In this document: positions 18,341 through 29,123 of the stretch, one piece after another | How the letters are laid out: each line of letters opens with the position of its first letter | How positions within the stretch are numbered: the first letter of the stretch is position 1 | Assembly: GCF_022513585.1 (NCBI RefSeq) | Contig: NZ_JAKWBF010000024.1 | Location: 1-64,000 of the forward strand | Reading direction: 5' to 3' | DNA: 64,000 nt | Source: Gordonia gummivorans | GTDB lineage: Bacteria > Actinomycetota > Actinomycetes > Mycobacteriales > Mycobacteriaceae | Notes under the pieces: generated by a model | What the model was told of the DNA's origin: nothing | Databases searched by the model: none | What the model saw: the letters and a program-made list of their open reading frames with translations, nothing else | Translations under genes and position numbers: made by a program

Positions 18341-19969
18341 TCACTTGCGGATCTTGATCTCTTCGTGCTCGACGTCCTCGGAGTCCATCGCAGATGCCTC
18401 GGCCTCGTTGACGACGCGCTGGCCGTCGTGGGTGAGGTAGCTGTTCTTGAACTTGTTGGTCTCGTCGACAAGGGCCTCGGCCTGATCGTCGGTGAGCACC
18501 TTGCCGCCGGCGATGGAGTCGTAGACGCCGGTCGCGTTGTGATGCAGGTGGCTCAGCAACTGGGTCTCGAAGTTGCGGACGTCGCTGACCGGCACCGAAT
18601 CGTAGTGGCCTTCACCGCAGAGGTAGATCGACACGATCTCGTCCTCGACGGAGTACGGGCTGTACTGATCCTGCTTGAGCATCTCGACCCAGCGTGCACC
18701 GCGCTCGAGCTGCGCCTTCGACGCGTCGTCGAGGTCGGAGGCGAACGCGGAGAACGCCTCGAGCTCACGGAATTGGGCCAGCTCCAGACGCAGCGAGCCG
18801 GACACCTTCTTCAGACCCTTGGTCTGTGCGGCACCACCCACGCGCGACACCGAGGTGCCGACGTTGATGGCCGGGCGAACGCCCTTGTTGAAGAGGTCGG
18901 ACTCGAGGAACACCTGGCCGTCGGTGATCGAGATGACGTTGGTCGGGATGAACGCCGACACGTCGTTGGCCTTGGTCTCGATGATCGGCAGTGCGGTCAT
19001 CGAACCGCCGCCCATCTCATCGGACAGCTTGGCCGCACGCTCCAGCAGACGCGAGTGCAAGTAGAAGACGTCACCCGGGTATGCCTCGCGGCCCGGCGGG
19101 CGGCGCAGCAGCAGCGAGATCGCGCGGTAGGCCTCGGCCTGCTTGGTGAGGTCGTCGAACACGATCAGGACGTGCTTGCCCTGGTACATCCAGTGCTGTC
19201 CGATGGCCGAACCGGTGTAGGGCGCGAGCCACTTGAAACCGGCGGAATCAGACGCGGGAGCGGCGACGATGGTGGTGTACTCCATCGCTCCGGCCTCTTC
19301 GAGCGCGGTCTTGACGCCCGCGATGGTGGAACCCTTCTGACCGATGGCGACGTAGATGCAGCGGACCTGCTTGTTCTCGTCGCCCGACTCCCAGTTGGCC
19401 TTCTGGTTCAGGATCGCGTCGACGCAGACCGCGGTCTTGCCGGTCTTGCGGTCGCCGATGACGAGCTGACGCTGGCCGCGACCGATCGCGGTCATGGCGT
19501 CGATGGCCTTGATGCCGGTGGCCAGCGACTCCTCGACCGGCTGACGCTCGAGCACGGTGGCCGCCTGGAGTTCGAGAACGCGCTGCTCTTCGGCCTCGAT
19601 GTCGCCGAGTCCGTCGATGGGCGCGCCGAGCGGGTCGACCACGCGGCCGAGGAACTTGTCGCCGACCGGGACGGAGAGCACCTCGCCGGTCCGGCTGACT
19701 TCCTGGCCCTCTTCGAGGTCCTCATAGTCACCGAGGATGACCGCACCGATCTCGTCCTCGTCGAGGTTGAGCGCCACGCCGAGGATGCCGCCGGGGAACT
19801 GCAGCAGCTCGTTGGCCATAGCGCTGGGCAGGCCGCTGACGTGCGCGATGCCGTCCGCGGTATCGGTGATGATGCCGACCTCGTCGCGCGACGCCTCGGC
19901 TTCGAACGACGAGACGTACTGCTCGATCGCTCCCTTAATCTCGTCTGGTGAGATCGTCAACTCCGCCAT
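18341..19969 (-). CDS. atpA: ATP synthase F1 alpha subunit
   Basis: This 542-residue nucleotide-binding, non-catalytic subunit has the P-loop GDRKTGKTA and the family segment [17 protein letters not shown]. It carries a C-terminal extension rich in Glu and Lys ([12 protein letters not shown]) beyond the usual end. Such a tail is a mycobacterial-type feature linked to suppression of ATP hydrolysis. Confidence 0.97.
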   Translation of the reverse strand: MAELTISPDEIKGAIEQYVSSFEAEASRDEVGIITDTADGIAHVSGLPSAMANELLQFPGGILGVALNLDEDEIGAVILGDYEDLEEGQEVSRTGEVLSVPVGDKFLGRVVDPLGAPIDGLGDIEAEEQRVLELQAATVLERQPVEESLATGIKAIDAMTAIGRGQRQLVIGDRKTGKTAVCVDAILNQKANWESGDENKQVRCIYVAIGQKGSTIAGVKTALEEAGAMEYTTIVAAPASDSAGFKWLAPYTGSAIGQHWMYQGKHVLIVFDDLTKQAEAYRAISLLLRRPPGREAYPGDVFYLHSRLLERAAKLSDEMGGGSMTALPIIETKANDVSAFIPTNVISITDGQVFLESDLFNKGVRPAINVGTSVSRVGGAAQTKGLKKVSGSLRLELAQFRELEAFSAFASDLDDASKAQLERGARWVEMLKQDQYSPYSVEDEIVSIYLCGEGHYDSVPVSDVRNFETQLLSHLHHNATGVYDSIAGGKVLTDDQAEALVDETNKFKNSYLTHDGQRVVNEAEASAMDSEDVEHEEIKIRK

Positions 19970-20095
19970 GGGTTCTCGTCTTTCCTTGTTCTGGTCCGGC
20001 TTGCGAGCCTGGGTGTGGTGGTCGTCGGGTGGTGGTTGGTGGCGCGTGAGCGCTTCGTTGTCTCGGCGCGTGAGCGCTTCGATGTCTCGGCTGTG

Positions 20096-21442
20096 TCAGC
20101 GCGGCAGCGTCTCGGTCGCCTTCGCGAGGCGAGTGGCGATGTCGGCGTCGATGATCTCCTCGCCAACCCCGATACGCAGGCCGCCGAGGATCTCTGGACG
20201 CACTTCGGTCTGCACCGAGATCGTCCGGCCGTAGATGCTGCCGAGCACCGTCCCGAGACGCTCGATCTGAGCATCGGACAGGGGTGCAGCGGACACGACG
20301 TGAGCCACCGACTCGCCGCGGCGGGCTGCCGCGAGTTCGGCGAGCTGCTCGACGGCGACCTCGACCGGCTGGCCGTGCAGCAGCGCGATGAGGTGCGACA
20401 GCAGGTACCAGGTGTGTTCGGTGACCTGTCCGCCGATCAGCTTCTCCAGCAAGCCATTTCGCTTGTCGGCTGGATGGGTGTGATCAGACAGCAGGGAGGC
20501 CAGCTGCGGATTGGCGTCCAGCAAGCGGCTCACGCGGAAGAGCTCGTCTTCGACCTGCTCGATCTGGCCTTCCCGCTCGGCCGCGGTGAGCACGATCAGA
20601 GCGTTCTGCCTGCGCAGCCCCGCGATGAAGTCAGTCGACGTCGACCACCGTTGTTTGGCCGCCGAGGCGACCACATCGACGACGATGGGTGCGACCTTTC
20701 CGCCGAACAGCGTCGACACCAGCTGCTCCTTGCCTGCGGGGTTGTCCTCGTCCTCGGTCAGCTTCTTGCGCAGCACCGGATTGGCGTTGAGCACGATGAT
20801 GACCTGGGTCAATTCGGCGGCCGCCGCGGTGAGTGCAGGTCCGTCGAGATCCTTGCTCGCGGAATCGAACTCGTGGGAGACAACGCGCGCAGCCTCACGG
20901 CTGCCGGCCCGCATGTGATGCAGACCGATCAGTTCCGAGCTGTGTGGGACAGCCGTCTGCGTGCTCGATGCCATCGCCTCGAGCTCGGCGATCACCCGGT
21001 CGACACTCGCCGAGCGGTTGGACTCGTCGGACAGGTGCGAGCGCACCAGCTTGTCCGCGCCGTCGATGGCGGTGAGACCGAGATCGGTACGCAACTGGCG
21101 AACCAGGTTCGAACGAGTCAGCTCGACCTGAGACTTGCCGTGCTCGCTGATCCGCCGGACCTCGGAGTCGGCCTGGGCCTTGATGTCCTCCCGGATGCCC
21201 TCGGCGTCTTTCAGTGCGGACTCGTGGAGCTCCGCGGCCTCGGCCTTTGCCTCGGCCAGAGCGCGATCGTGAGCAGCCTGGGCGTCGGCGAGCCGGGCCT
21301 TCGCTTCCTCACTCTCGATCACCTGCCGGGCGATCGTTTCCTTCTGGTTGTGCACCGCGCGGCTCAGCGGCGGTCGCACATACTTCCAGAACAAGAAGAC
21401 GATGACGGCGAACCCGATGAAGTTGCCAATGAGGATGTCCAC
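20096..21442 (-). CDS. atpFH: ATP synthase fused b-delta subunit
   Basis: This 448-residue fusion combines a second b-type stator arm with the delta subunit. An N-terminal membrane anchor (ILIGNFIGFAVIVFLFWKYVRPPL) leads into a long helical b-like stalk (about 30-165), then the delta domain (about 175-446). The fusion is characteristic of mycobacteria and their relatives. The GTG start at 21442 directly abuts the atpF stop. Confidence 0.95.
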   Translation of the reverse strand: MDILIGNFIGFAVIVFLFWKYVRPPLSRAVHNQKETIARQVIESEEAKARLADAQAAHDRALAEAKAEAAELHESALKDAEGIREDIKAQADSEVRRISEHGKSQVELTRSNLVRQLRTDLGLTAIDGADKLVRSHLSDESNRSASVDRVIAELEAMASSTQTAVPHSSELIGLHHMRAGSREAARVVSHEFDSASKDLDGPALTAAAAELTQVIIVLNANPVLRKKLTEDEDNPAGKEQLVSTLFGGKVAPIVVDVVASAAKQRWSTSTDFIAGLRRQNALIVLTAAEREGQIEQVEDELFRVSRLLDANPQLASLLSDHTHPADKRNGLLEKLIGGQVTEHTWYLLSHLIALLHGQPVEVAVEQLAELAAARRGESVAHVVSAAPLSDAQIERLGTVLGSIYGRTISVQTEVRPEILGGLRIGVGEEIIDADIATRLAKATETLPR

Positions 21443-21946
21443 CTAGTTCACCTTCTCCTTGTTGGTCGTATCGACCTCGGTGCCGAGAACTCGGCCGGCC
21501 AGCGTGGCCGACAACCGGTCGACATCCGCGTGCGCCGTGCTTGCGGCACGGTCACCCTCTGCCTTCAAGGACTCGGAGGTGGCAGCGAGAGCGGCGTCGG
21601 CCTCCTCGGTCGCGCGCCGCTTCGCCGCCGAAAGCTCCTCGTTGCCCGCTGCGCGGGCCTCGTCCCGGATGCCCGTGGCATCCCCACGGGCCTCCTTCAT
21701 GGCCGCCCGGTAGTGGGTGTCCGCATCCTCGTAGCTCGCCGCAGCGCTCTTGGTGTCGTCCACGGTCTTCGCCACCCTCGCATCGCGCTCGTCGAGCACC
21801 TTGACGATCGGCGGGACCACCAGCGTGCGGATCACGATCAGCACGACGACGAAAATGAACAGACACACGAAGAACGTGCCGTTGGGGATCAAGAAGTTCG
21901 GCGGCTTCTCCCCTTCTTCGGCGGCTGCGGCGAGATACAGCATCAT
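21443..21946 (-). CDS. atpF: ATP synthase Fo b subunit
   Basis: This is a 167-residue stator subunit with one N-terminal transmembrane helix (GTFFVCLFIFVVVLIVIRTLVV) and a charged, Ala-rich coiled-coil stalk. It works as a heterodimer with the b part of the fused b-delta protein encoded immediately downstream. Confidence 0.95.
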   Translation of the reverse strand: MMLYLAAAAEEGEKPPNFLIPNGTFFVCLFIFVVVLIVIRTLVVPPIVKVLDERDARVAKTVDDTKSAAASYEDADTHYRAAMKEARGDATGIRDEARAAGNEELSAAKRRATEEADAALAATSESLKAEGDRAASTAHADVDRLSATLAGRVLGTEVDTTNKEKVN

Positions 21947-21997
21947 GTTTGCGTTTCCCCTATCGGAACAGCGTCAGGTCGATGTCGGGCGAAGCGC

Positions 21998-22348
<351 letters not shown>

Positions 22349-23104
22349 CTAGTGATGGTCTTCGTCGAGCTCCATGGCCTGGCTGAAGTACAGGATCGTC
22401 AGCAGGGCGAAGATGAACGCCTGGATCAGACCCACGAACAGGTCGAAGGATTTCCACAGGGCGTTGGGCGCCCAGAGGATGTAGGCCGGGAACAGCGCGA
22501 TCAGGGCGACCATGATGCCGCCGGCGAAGATGTTGCCGAAAAGACGGAGGGAGAGCGAGACGGGCTTGGCGATCTCTTCGATGATGTTGATCGCTGCCAG
22601 CGCGGGCACGTGGCCCTTGACCAGCTTGCCCAGGTGGCCGAAGACGCCGCGACGCCGCATGCCGGCCCCGTGGTACCAGACGAAGACGAACAGCGCCATC
22701 GCGTAGACGAAGTTCACGTCGCTGGCCGCGGGCTTGAGCAGTTCGTGCACCTCGCCGTTGGACGATGCGTACTGGACCGGCAGGATCGAGAGCCAGTTCG
22801 CGACGAGAATATAGGTGAACAGGGTGACCGCGAGGGGGAGGACGAAGCCGGCGATCTTCATGCCGATGGCGCTCTCGATCTGCCCGCGCATCTGCACGGT
22901 CACGACCTCGAAATAGAGCTGCACCGTGTTCGGCTTGCTGGATGTCACCTTCGCCTTGACGTAGAAGGCCATGGCGATCACGATCACCGCTGCGATCGCC
23001 GACGAGAGGATCGTGTCGGTGTTGAAGGTCATCCCACCGATCGTGACCGTCTCGTGCACGCCGACGTGGATGGCCGCCTCGGCCAAGTAGGTCGTATCCG
23101 TCAT
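22349..23104 (-). CDS. atpB: ATP synthase Fo a subunit
   Basis: This is a 251-residue membrane protein forming the proton half-channels next to the c-ring. The conserved helix [19 protein letters not shown] contains the essential arginine, and the following helices match the family. The ATG overlaps the stop of the upstream small membrane protein by ATGA. Confidence 0.96.
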   Translation of the reverse strand: MTDTTYLAEAAIHVGVHETVTIGGMTFNTDTILSSAIAAVIVIAMAFYVKAKVTSSKPNTVQLYFEVVTVQMRGQIESAIGMKIAGFVLPLAVTLFTYILVANWLSILPVQYASSNGEVHELLKPAASDVNFVYAMALFVFVWYHGAGMRRRGVFGHLGKLVKGHVPALAAINIIEEIAKPVSLSLRLFGNIFAGGIMVALIALFPAYILWAPNALWKSFDLFVGLIQAFIFALLTILYFSQAMELDEDHH

Positions 23105-23514
23105 AGCTGCTTGCGCAGTCCTTTCATCACCGGAATCACCGCGTTGAGAACCAGGATCACCTGGCCGATCGCGAGCCCGAACATGACGCCCAACCCATCG
23201 GGCCGGACCAGGAAAGCCGCCACGAGCGCGAGCACCGTGATGGCGCCGAGCCGGGCAGCGGAATTGAGTGCCAACGATTTCTTGTGCGGATCCGGTGCGG
23301 CCGCCACCGTCTCGACGACCTGGCGCACCATCGCCGCATTGACAAAGATCCCGACCATGCCGAGGACGAAGAACGCCCCGAACACCGGGTGGCCGAGGTA
23401 GGTCGCAAGACCGATGACGATGCCGCTCACCACGACCGCGATCGCACCGGGCCGGCGGAGGCCGGTCGGAGCCTGCGGATAAACGGGGGCCGAGTCAGGT
23501 GCAGAAGTCGTCAT
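23101..23514 (-). CDS. AtpI-like small membrane protein heading the atp operon
   Basis: This is a 137-residue protein with four hydrophobic segments ([53 protein letters not shown] and [19 protein letters not shown]). It sits where mycobacteria carry a homologous small membrane protein before atpB, a place often held by atpI, a c-ring assembly factor. The ATG at 23514 was chosen because GAGGAG lies six bases before it. Confidence 0.85.
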   Translation of the reverse strand: MTTSAPDSAPVYPQAPTGLRRPGAIAVVVSGIVIGLATYLGHPVFGAFFVLGMVGIFVNAAMVRQVVETVAAAPDPHKKSLALNSAARLGAITVLALVAAFLVRPDGLGVMFGLAIGQVILVLNAVIPVMKGLRKQL

Positions 23515-24150
23515 GCGCCTCTCCTCAGCTCTCTCACCTCGCGCCGGATGGGCACGAAGCACCGCGCGTGCGTTCGGCGACCAGGTCGCCGGGCGTAAGC
23601 TCACGTTCGGGTGTGACCCTACCAACATGGATCGGGCGTGCTCATCGCGGGGTATGCCGCCATGGGACATACTGTCCGCCCGGTTGGGTGACGCCTGACC
23701 GAATGATCGGTCTCATCACCTACTACAGGGGATAGTACACGATTCTTTACTGTCCCCTTACCACCCCGGGCCTCGACATCGACCAACGCGATCGTAGAGC
23801 CGGGAACGAAGCGTCCCGGCCGCCAGCCAGGTGTGACGAGCGCAAGCAACCACGTTGGAAAGCTGGACTCCCCACCCCGATGAAGTAGACTGTGCCCACT
23901 TCATCGGCCTCCCGCGTACAGATTTCCAGCCCAACGGGCCCGGCCACCGGACTCTGCGGATCGGCGACTCACCCGCCACAAGAAGTAGGGGATGAAACTC
24001 CTTCTCCTACCCTTGGAGTCCTCCCCCAGAAAATTCTCGCGGACGACTACGAACCTCGGGGAAGGAACTCTTCCCCTGGTTTTGGTGGGACGACCGTGGC
24101 GGGACCGCCGAGTTCCCCAGGTCAGAGGAATGCTCACCGAACGCTTCGGG
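23515..24150. other. Intergenic region upstream of the atp operon
   Basis: No gene is supported in these 636 bp. It holds an imperfect hairpin (AGGGGATAGTA at 23727-23737 with TACTGTCCCCT at 23748-23758), a perfect 8-bp hairpin (GATGAAGT 23879-23886 with ACTTCATC 23898-23905), and copy 2 of the dispersed repeat at 23984. The atp promoter should lie in the left part, but I could not fix a -10/-35 pair. Confidence 0.6.
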
Positions 24151-24155
24151 TCAAC
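23984..24155. repeat. Dispersed intergenic repeat, copy 2
   Basis: It shares the core CCCTTGGAGTCCTCCCCCAG (24008-24027) and TTCTCGCGGACGACTA (24034-24049) exactly with copy 1. The two flanking palindromes are partly degenerate (GGGGATGAAACTCCTTCTCC and GGGGAAGGAACTCTTCCCC). The right tail (CAGGTCAG, ACCGAA, CTTCGG) runs up to and over the wecA stop codon at 24151-24153. Confidence 0.85.
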
Positions 24156-25371
24156 GAAAGGCGCGCGTCGCGGTCCGCAGCTCGGCATAGCGGCGATGCA
24201 GACGCGGCGCCATCGTCACCAGCATCGCAATCACGAGACCGCCCGCGAACACCGGTGCGACGACCGACAGCGGGAAAATGGTGCTCGCCGCGACCGAGAA
24301 TGCGAGCACCCCGACCCACAAGTAGATGATCAACGCCACTCGGCGTTGCGAATGGCCCAACTCGAGCAGTCGGTGGTGCAGATGCATCTTGTCCGGCGTG
24401 TAGAAGCCGACCCCGGCGCGCGTTCGTCGGATGACCGCCATCAGCATGTCGAGCATCGGCACGAAGACCACGGCCGCCACCAGCAGCAACGGCGACAACA
24501 AGGTGAACACGTCCGCCGGGCCGTAGGCGTTCACTGCGATACGGCCAGACGCGCTCGTGGACGCCGCAGCCAGCATGAGACCAATCAGCATCGCCCCCGA
24601 ATCCCCCATGAAGATCCGGGCGGGCGAGAAGTTGTGCGGCAAGAAGCCCAGGCATGCGCCGGCCAGAACGGCCGAGATCAGCGCGGGCGGGTAGTAACTG
24701 ACGTCGCCGCCCTGATCACGCAGCAGCCCCAGCGAGAACATGCAGATGGCCGACGCTGCGATCAGCCCGAGCCCGGCCGCTAGTCCGTCGAGCCCGTCGA
24801 TGAAGTTCACCGCGTTGATGGTCGCGACCGTGATGATCACTGTCAGCAGTCCCGACTGCAGCGGATCCAGCACGAGCGTGCCGATATCGCCGAACGGTAC
24901 GGGCACCTGCAGCCAGCTGATCTTCATCAGGACCATCACCCCGGCCGCCGTCACCTGGCCGACGAACTTGGTCAAGGCATCCAGACCCCAGCGATCGTCG
25001 ACCGCACCGACCAACACGATGACTGCTCCGGCGGCGATCACCGCACTCATGTCGGTCGTGTACGCGAACCCGCGGTTCAGCGCGGGCAGGTTGGCCGCCA
25101 GCGCGATCGCCGCGACCACCCCGGCGAACATGCCCAGACCACCGAGGCGCGGGGTCGGGATGACGTGCACATCCCGCACACGCGGTACCGCGACCGCGCC
25201 TGCGCGGATGGCGAACACTCGCACCGCCGAGGTCACGAGATAGGTGATCGCGGCCGCCGTCAGACCGACCAGCAAGAGCTCGCGAAATGGGACGCCGACG
25301 CCGCCGCCGGCCGCCCAGATCATCACGTGGGGGTCGGCGCCGGACGGGCTCAGCGGTGGCGGCACGCGCAC
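24151..25371 (-). CDS. wecA: Undecaprenyl-phosphate GlcNAc-1-phosphate transferase (WecA)
   Basis: This is a polytopic MraY/WecA-family enzyme of about 406 residues that transfers GlcNAc-1-phosphate to decaprenyl or undecaprenyl phosphate. In mycobacteria this starts the linker joining arabinogalactan to peptidoglycan. Motifs include PRLGGLGMF, DDRWGLDALTKF, NFIDGLDGLAAGLG (catalytic Asp region) and the cytoplasmic HLHHRLLELGHSQR loop. The exact start is uncertain. GTG 25371 lies just after the SHMT gene, and ATG 25323 is an alternative. Confidence 0.92.
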   Translation of the reverse strand: MRVPPPLSPSGADPHVMIWAAGGGVGVPFRELLLVGLTAAAITYLVTSAVRVFAIRAGAVAVPRVRDVHVIPTPRLGGLGMFAGVVAAIALAANLPALNRGFAYTTDMSAVIAAGAVIVLVGAVDDRWGLDALTKFVGQVTAAGVMVLMKISWLQVPVPFGDIGTLVLDPLQSGLLTVIITVATINAVNFIDGLDGLAAGLGLIAASAICMFSLGLLRDQGGDVSYYPPALISAVLAGACLGFLPHNFSPARIFMGDSGAMLIGLMLAAASTSASGRIAVNAYGPADVFTLLSPLLLVAAVVFVPMLDMLMAVIRRTRAGVGFYTPDKMHLHHRLLELGHSQRRVALIIYLWVGVLAFSVAASTIFPLSVVAPVFAGGLVIAMLVTMAPRLHRRYAELRTATRAFR

Positions 25372-25375
25372 AACG

Positions 25376-26593
25376 CTACCCGGCCGGCAGTTCGGAGATC
25401 CGGTCGCGGATACGCGCCTGCGCCGGGTCGTCGGCAGCGACGCTCAACGCCTCATCGATCCAGGTCGCGAGCATGCTCATGTCGGCGGCTCCCAGGCCGG
25501 CAGACGTGGCGCACGCCGTCCCGATCCGGAAGGCGGATCCGAGTGCCACCGGCTGCGTGTCGAATGGGAGGACCGCCTTGTCGACGACGATTCCGGCTGC
25601 CGCCAGCCGACGCTGCGCCTCGACGCCGGTGAGGCCGCGGGCCGATACGTCGACCACGGCGAGGTGGGTGTCGGTCCCGCCCGACACGATCCGCAGACCC
25701 CGACCGACCAACGCGTCGGCAAGCGCGGTCGCGTTGGCAACCGCGGTCCGTGCGTATGCGGCAAACTCGTCGGTGGCCGATTCCGCGAACGCGACGGCCT
25801 TGGCAGCGATCGAGTTCATCGCCGGCCCACCCTGAACAAACGGGTACACCGCCTTGTCCAGCACGTTTCGGTGACGCTCGGGCGCGACCACCAGACCTCC
25901 GCGCGGACCTCGGATCACCTTGTTCGTCGACACCGTGACGACGTCCGCGAACGGCACCGGCGACGGTGCGACTCCCGCGGCCACCAGACCGGCGAGGTGG
26001 GCGGCATCCACCCACAGCACGCATTCGGCCTCGTCGGCGATCTGACGCAGGATGGCGAAATCGATCAGCCGCGAGTAGGAGGCCGCCCCCGCGACGAGGA
26101 TGCGGGGCCGGTGGACCAACGCGAGGTCGCGCACCTCGTCGTAGTCGATACATTCATCGCTCTTGCGCACCCCGTAGTGCAGCGGGGTGAACCATCGGCC
26201 GGAGAAGTTCGCCCGGGAACCATGCGTGAGGTGACCGCCCTGGTCGAGACGCAGCGCCAGCACGGGATCGCCGGGCTGGGCGAAGGCGGCGTACACCGCC
26301 AGGCTCGCCGCACTGCCCGACGCGGGTTGGACGTTGGCGTATTCGGCACCGAACAGGGTGCGGGCCCGCTCGATGGCCAGGCTTTCGACCTCGTCGACGA
26401 CTTCGCAACCACCGTGATACCGCCCTCCCGGGTAGCCCTCGGCGTATTTCGCGTCGAACACCGAGCCCATGGCGGCCCGGACCGCCGGAGTGGGTTCGGT
26501 CTCGCTGGCGATCAGCTGTATCGACGTCGAACGGCGCTCCCGCTCGCGTGCGACGAGATCGTCGACGGCGGCGTCCCCGGTGACGCCGGTCAT
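25376..26593 (-). CDS. Divergent serine hydroxymethyltransferase paralogue
   Basis: This is a 405-residue fold-type I PLP enzyme of the GlyA family. Conserved parts include KYAEGYPGGRYHGG, QGGHLTHGS, WVDAAHLAGLVAAG and the PLP lysine K225. The usual Thr-His-Lys at the lysine is Ser-Thr-Asn-Lys here, and the N-terminal SENF motif is SETEP. These changes touch substrate and tetrahydrofolate handling, so it may act on another beta-hydroxy amino acid rather than being the main GlyA. It overlaps the threonylcarbamoyl-AMP synthase stop by four bases and ends five bases before wecA. Confidence 0.82.
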   Translation of the reverse strand: MTGVTGDAAVDDLVARERERRSTSIQLIASETEPTPAVRAAMGSVFDAKYAEGYPGGRYHGGCEVVDEVESLAIERARTLFGAEYANVQPASGSAASLAVYAAFAQPGDPVLALRLDQGGHLTHGSRANFSGRWFTPLHYGVRKSDECIDYDEVRDLALVHRPRILVAGAASYSRLIDFAILRQIADEAECVLWVDAAHLAGLVAAGVAPSPVPFADVVTVSTNKVIRGPRGGLVVAPERHRNVLDKAVYPFVQGGPAMNSIAAKAVAFAESATDEFAAYARTAVANATALADALVGRGLRIVSGGTDTHLAVVDVSARGLTGVEAQRRLAAAGIVVDKAVLPFDTQPVALGSAFRIGTACATSAGLGAADMSMLATWIDEALSVAADDPAQARIRDRISELPAG

Positions 26594-27249
26594 CGCTGCT
26601 CCAGCAGTGACTCCGGGTCAACGTCGAGCACGTCGGCAACGTCGGCCACCGATACCGCCCCCACCCGCAGAACCCGGGGGTTCGGCCCGCTGACATCGAC
26701 GATGGTCGACGCCTGCGCGGCCGGTGAGGGTCCGCCGTCGAGGTAGACCGACACCTCTTCGCCGAGTTGGGTCCGGGCCTGCTCGGCCGTGGTGGCCGGC
26801 GGCTGACCGGACACATTCGCACTCGACACCGCCATCGGACCGACCTCGCGCAAGACCTCGATGGCCACCGGATGCAGTGGCATCCGCAGCATCACCGTGC
26901 CCGCCGTGTCGCCGAGATCCCACGCCAGCGACGGCGCCTGCTCGACGACCAGACTCAGCCCACCCGGCCAGAACGCCTCGACGAGGTCGCGGGCGGCCTG
27001 TGACACCGACAGCACCAGGCCGTCGATGGTGTGCCAGGAACCGACCAGGACCGGCACCGGCATGTCACGGCCACGGTGCTTGGCGGCCAACAACTGCGCC
27101 ACCGCATCGGCATCGAAGGCATCGCAACCGAGTCCGTAAAGCGTGTCGGTCGGCATCACGACCAGCCGGCCCGCCTTGGCCGCCCCCACGGCGGCACGGA
27201 TACCCGCGCTGCGACTCTCCGGATCGTTGCAGTCGAAAACAATGCTCAC
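26590..27249 (-). CDS. L-threonylcarbamoyladenylate synthase (TsaC/YrdC type)
   Basis: This is a 219-residue YrdC-fold enzyme making threonylcarbamoyl-AMP for the tRNA t6A modification. Motifs KAGRLVVMPTDTLYGLGCDA, KHRGRDMPVPVLVG and the MAVSSANVSGQPP segment are clear. It lacks the extra C-terminal Sua5 domain. It lies within the conserved prfA-prmC-tsaC-wecA order of actinobacteria. Confidence 0.93.
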   Translation of the reverse strand: MSIVFDCNDPESRSAGIRAAVGAAKAGRLVVMPTDTLYGLGCDAFDADAVAQLLAAKHRGRDMPVPVLVGSWHTIDGLVLSVSQAARDLVEAFWPGGLSLVVEQAPSLAWDLGDTAGTVMLRMPLHPVAIEVLREVGPMAVSSANVSGQPPATTAEQARTQLGEEVSVYLDGGPSPAAQASTIVDVSGPNPRVLRVGAVSVADVADVLDVDPESLLEQR

Positions 27250-27299
27250 CCGTTCATCCTCGCATGCACGGGTTGCGCGACAACGCAGCCGACGCTTCG

Positions 27300-28142
27300 T
27301 CAGTCGATCACGGCGAGCCGATAGGGGGTGGTGGTCGACACCTTGATCAGCCCCGACCGTTCCAGGATCGGTCGTGAGTATTCAGTGGAGTCGGACTGGA
27401 TCAGCGTCTTTCCTTGCTCGAGGGCTGCACCCGCTCGGGCCGCGGTGAGCGCCCGGTAGATGCCTCGATGCCGCCACTCGGGAACCACTGCACCGCCCCA
27501 GATTCCGGCGAAGTCGGTGCCGGAGACGGGTTCGAGCCGTCCCGACCCGACGATGTGCTGAGCCACGTTGTCCGACGTCACGTAGTCAATGTCGGCTTCG
27601 GCGACCCAGACCTGCCGGCCGGTCCCGTCGTGCAGGCGCGCCAACTCCTGCTGCACACTCGCTTCCGAGGGCTCGCCTCGTGCGCCGAACACGCTGTCGA
27701 CCATCGCCCTGGTTGCTCGAACGTCTGCCGCCGAGGTGATGCGCCGGAGGGTGACACCCGAGGGTGCGGTGTCCTCGGCGAGCAGCAACTCGGGGCGCCC
27801 GATCATGATCGATTCCGTGCCCCCATCCCGGAATCCGTTGTGCAGCAGACTCTTGTACAACCCCGGCATGATGTCGTGGCCACGCGTCTTCCACTCCACC
27901 GAGGTCAGTCCGGGCACCGCCCGGAAGTAGTCGACGGCGGAGCACACGAGCGCGGCGAGCTCGTCGTGGGTCGTCGTGAAGGGTCGATAGGTCACCAACC
28001 CCCGACCGCCCGCGAGAGTGATCAGGTACAGCGGACCGCACCTCTCGACGTCGGTCGCCGACGACGCCTCGGCATCTCCTCTCAATTGTTCGTCGTAGGC
28101 CGCGAGGAAGGTGTCGATGTCTTCTGCGTGATTCGTTGTCAT
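27300..28142 (-). CDS. GNAT-family N-acetyltransferase
   Basis: This is a protein of about 280 residues with a C-terminal GNAT acetyl-CoA site (GAVVPEWRHRGIYRALTAARAGAAL) and a less conserved N-terminal half. The substrate is unknown. ATG 28142 (MTTNHAEDID) is preferred over an upstream in-frame start at 28172 because homology-like sequence begins there. It sits between prmC and the threonylcarbamoyl-AMP synthase gene and may be a local insertion in an otherwise conserved order. Confidence 0.82.
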   Translation of the reverse strand: MTTNHAEDIDTFLAAYDEQLRGDAEASSATDVERCGPLYLITLAGGRGLVTYRPFTTTHDELAALVCSAVDYFRAVPGLTSVEWKTRGHDIMPGLYKSLLHNGFRDGGTESIMIGRPELLLAEDTAPSGVTLRRITSAADVRATRAMVDSVFGARGEPSEASVQQELARLHDGTGRQVWVAEADIDYVTSDNVAQHIVGSGRLEPVSGTDFAGIWGGAVVPEWRHRGIYRALTAARAGAALEQGKTLIQSDSTEYSRPILERSGLIKVSTTTPYRLAVID

Positions 28143-28253
28143 ATGCCGCCAAGCGTAGTGACGTGTGGTCACGGGTCAACCGAATTCCCGCACCCCCCAA
28201 ACTCGTTGACCGTGCGTCGAAAACCGTTGACCGTGCACGGAAAGCGCCGCCGG

Positions 28254-29123
28254 TTACCCCGCGGCGCGTGTCGCGGAGACGAACCGCGGCCGGCCGGCGA
28301 GGTCCTGGTGGGCGACGATCGAATCGAAGACTCCCGCATCGCCGAGTACCTCGACGACGCAGCCGGCAGTGGTGTCGTCGTGCTCGATGGCAACCCGGCC
28401 ACCGGGCCGGAGCGCCCGCCCGATCACCTCGACCATGGGGATGATCACCGACATCCCGTCGGCCCCACCGAAGACGGCGCGAGCCGGATCATGGGCGACC
28501 TCGGCACTGACCTGGGCATCGGCCGGCACGTACGGCGGGTTGCTGACGATCACGTCACACGATCCATCCGGCAGCACGTCGTGCATCGCGACGGCATCGG
28601 TGACATCGGCCGCGCAGACGCGGACGCGTTCGCCCAGACCCTGTTCGACGACGTTGCGCTGCAACCACTTCAACGCTTCGGTGTCCTCCTCTACCGCAGC
28701 GACCTCCGCTCGCGGCACCATCGTCGCGATGCCGAGTGCCAGGGCGCCACTCCCGCTGCAGAGGTCGACAACTCCGACGGGGCGCGATCCGTCGACGGAC
28801 GACGCCGCGTCGACCGCCCATTCAAGAATGAGTTCGGTCTCGGGCCGCGGAATGAACACCCCCGGCCCGACGGCAAGCTCGAGGGGACCGAAGCCGACCC
28901 GACCGATGATGTGCTGCAACGGTTCCCGCGTCGCACGTCGCGCGACCGCAGCCCGAAAGGCTGTGCGCTGCGCGTCGTCGATGCCGTCGACGAGCAGCAG
29001 TCGGCCGATCTCGATGCCGAGAACATCCGCCATCAGCCGGTCGGCGTCGACGCGTGCGGTGTCGATCCCGGCATCGGCCAACAACGTGGTGGCCGTGGCG
29101 ATCTCGGCAGAGACCGCGGTCAC
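28254..29123 (-). CDS. prmC: Peptide chain release factor glutamine methyltransferase
   Basis: This 289-residue SAM-dependent enzyme methylates the glutamine of the release factor GGQ motif. The SAM site is [14 protein letters not shown] and the catalytic motif VSNPPYVP. An N-terminal helical bundle (about 1-80) recognises the release factor. The GTG start overlaps the prfA stop by GTGA, matching the functional coupling to its substrate. Confidence 0.95.
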   Translation of the reverse strand: MTAVSAEIATATTLLADAGIDTARVDADRLMADVLGIEIGRLLLVDGIDDAQRTAFRAAVARRATREPLQHIIGRVGFGPLELAVGPGVFIPRPETELILEWAVDAASSVDGSRPVGVVDLCSGSGALALGIATMVPRAEVAAVEEDTEALKWLQRNVVEQGLGERVRVCAADVTDAVAMHDVLPDGSCDVIVSNPPYVPADAQVSAEVAHDPARAVFGGADGMSVIIPMVEVIGRALRPGGRVAIEHDDTTAGCVVEVLGDAGVFDSIVAHQDLAGRPRFVSATRAAG

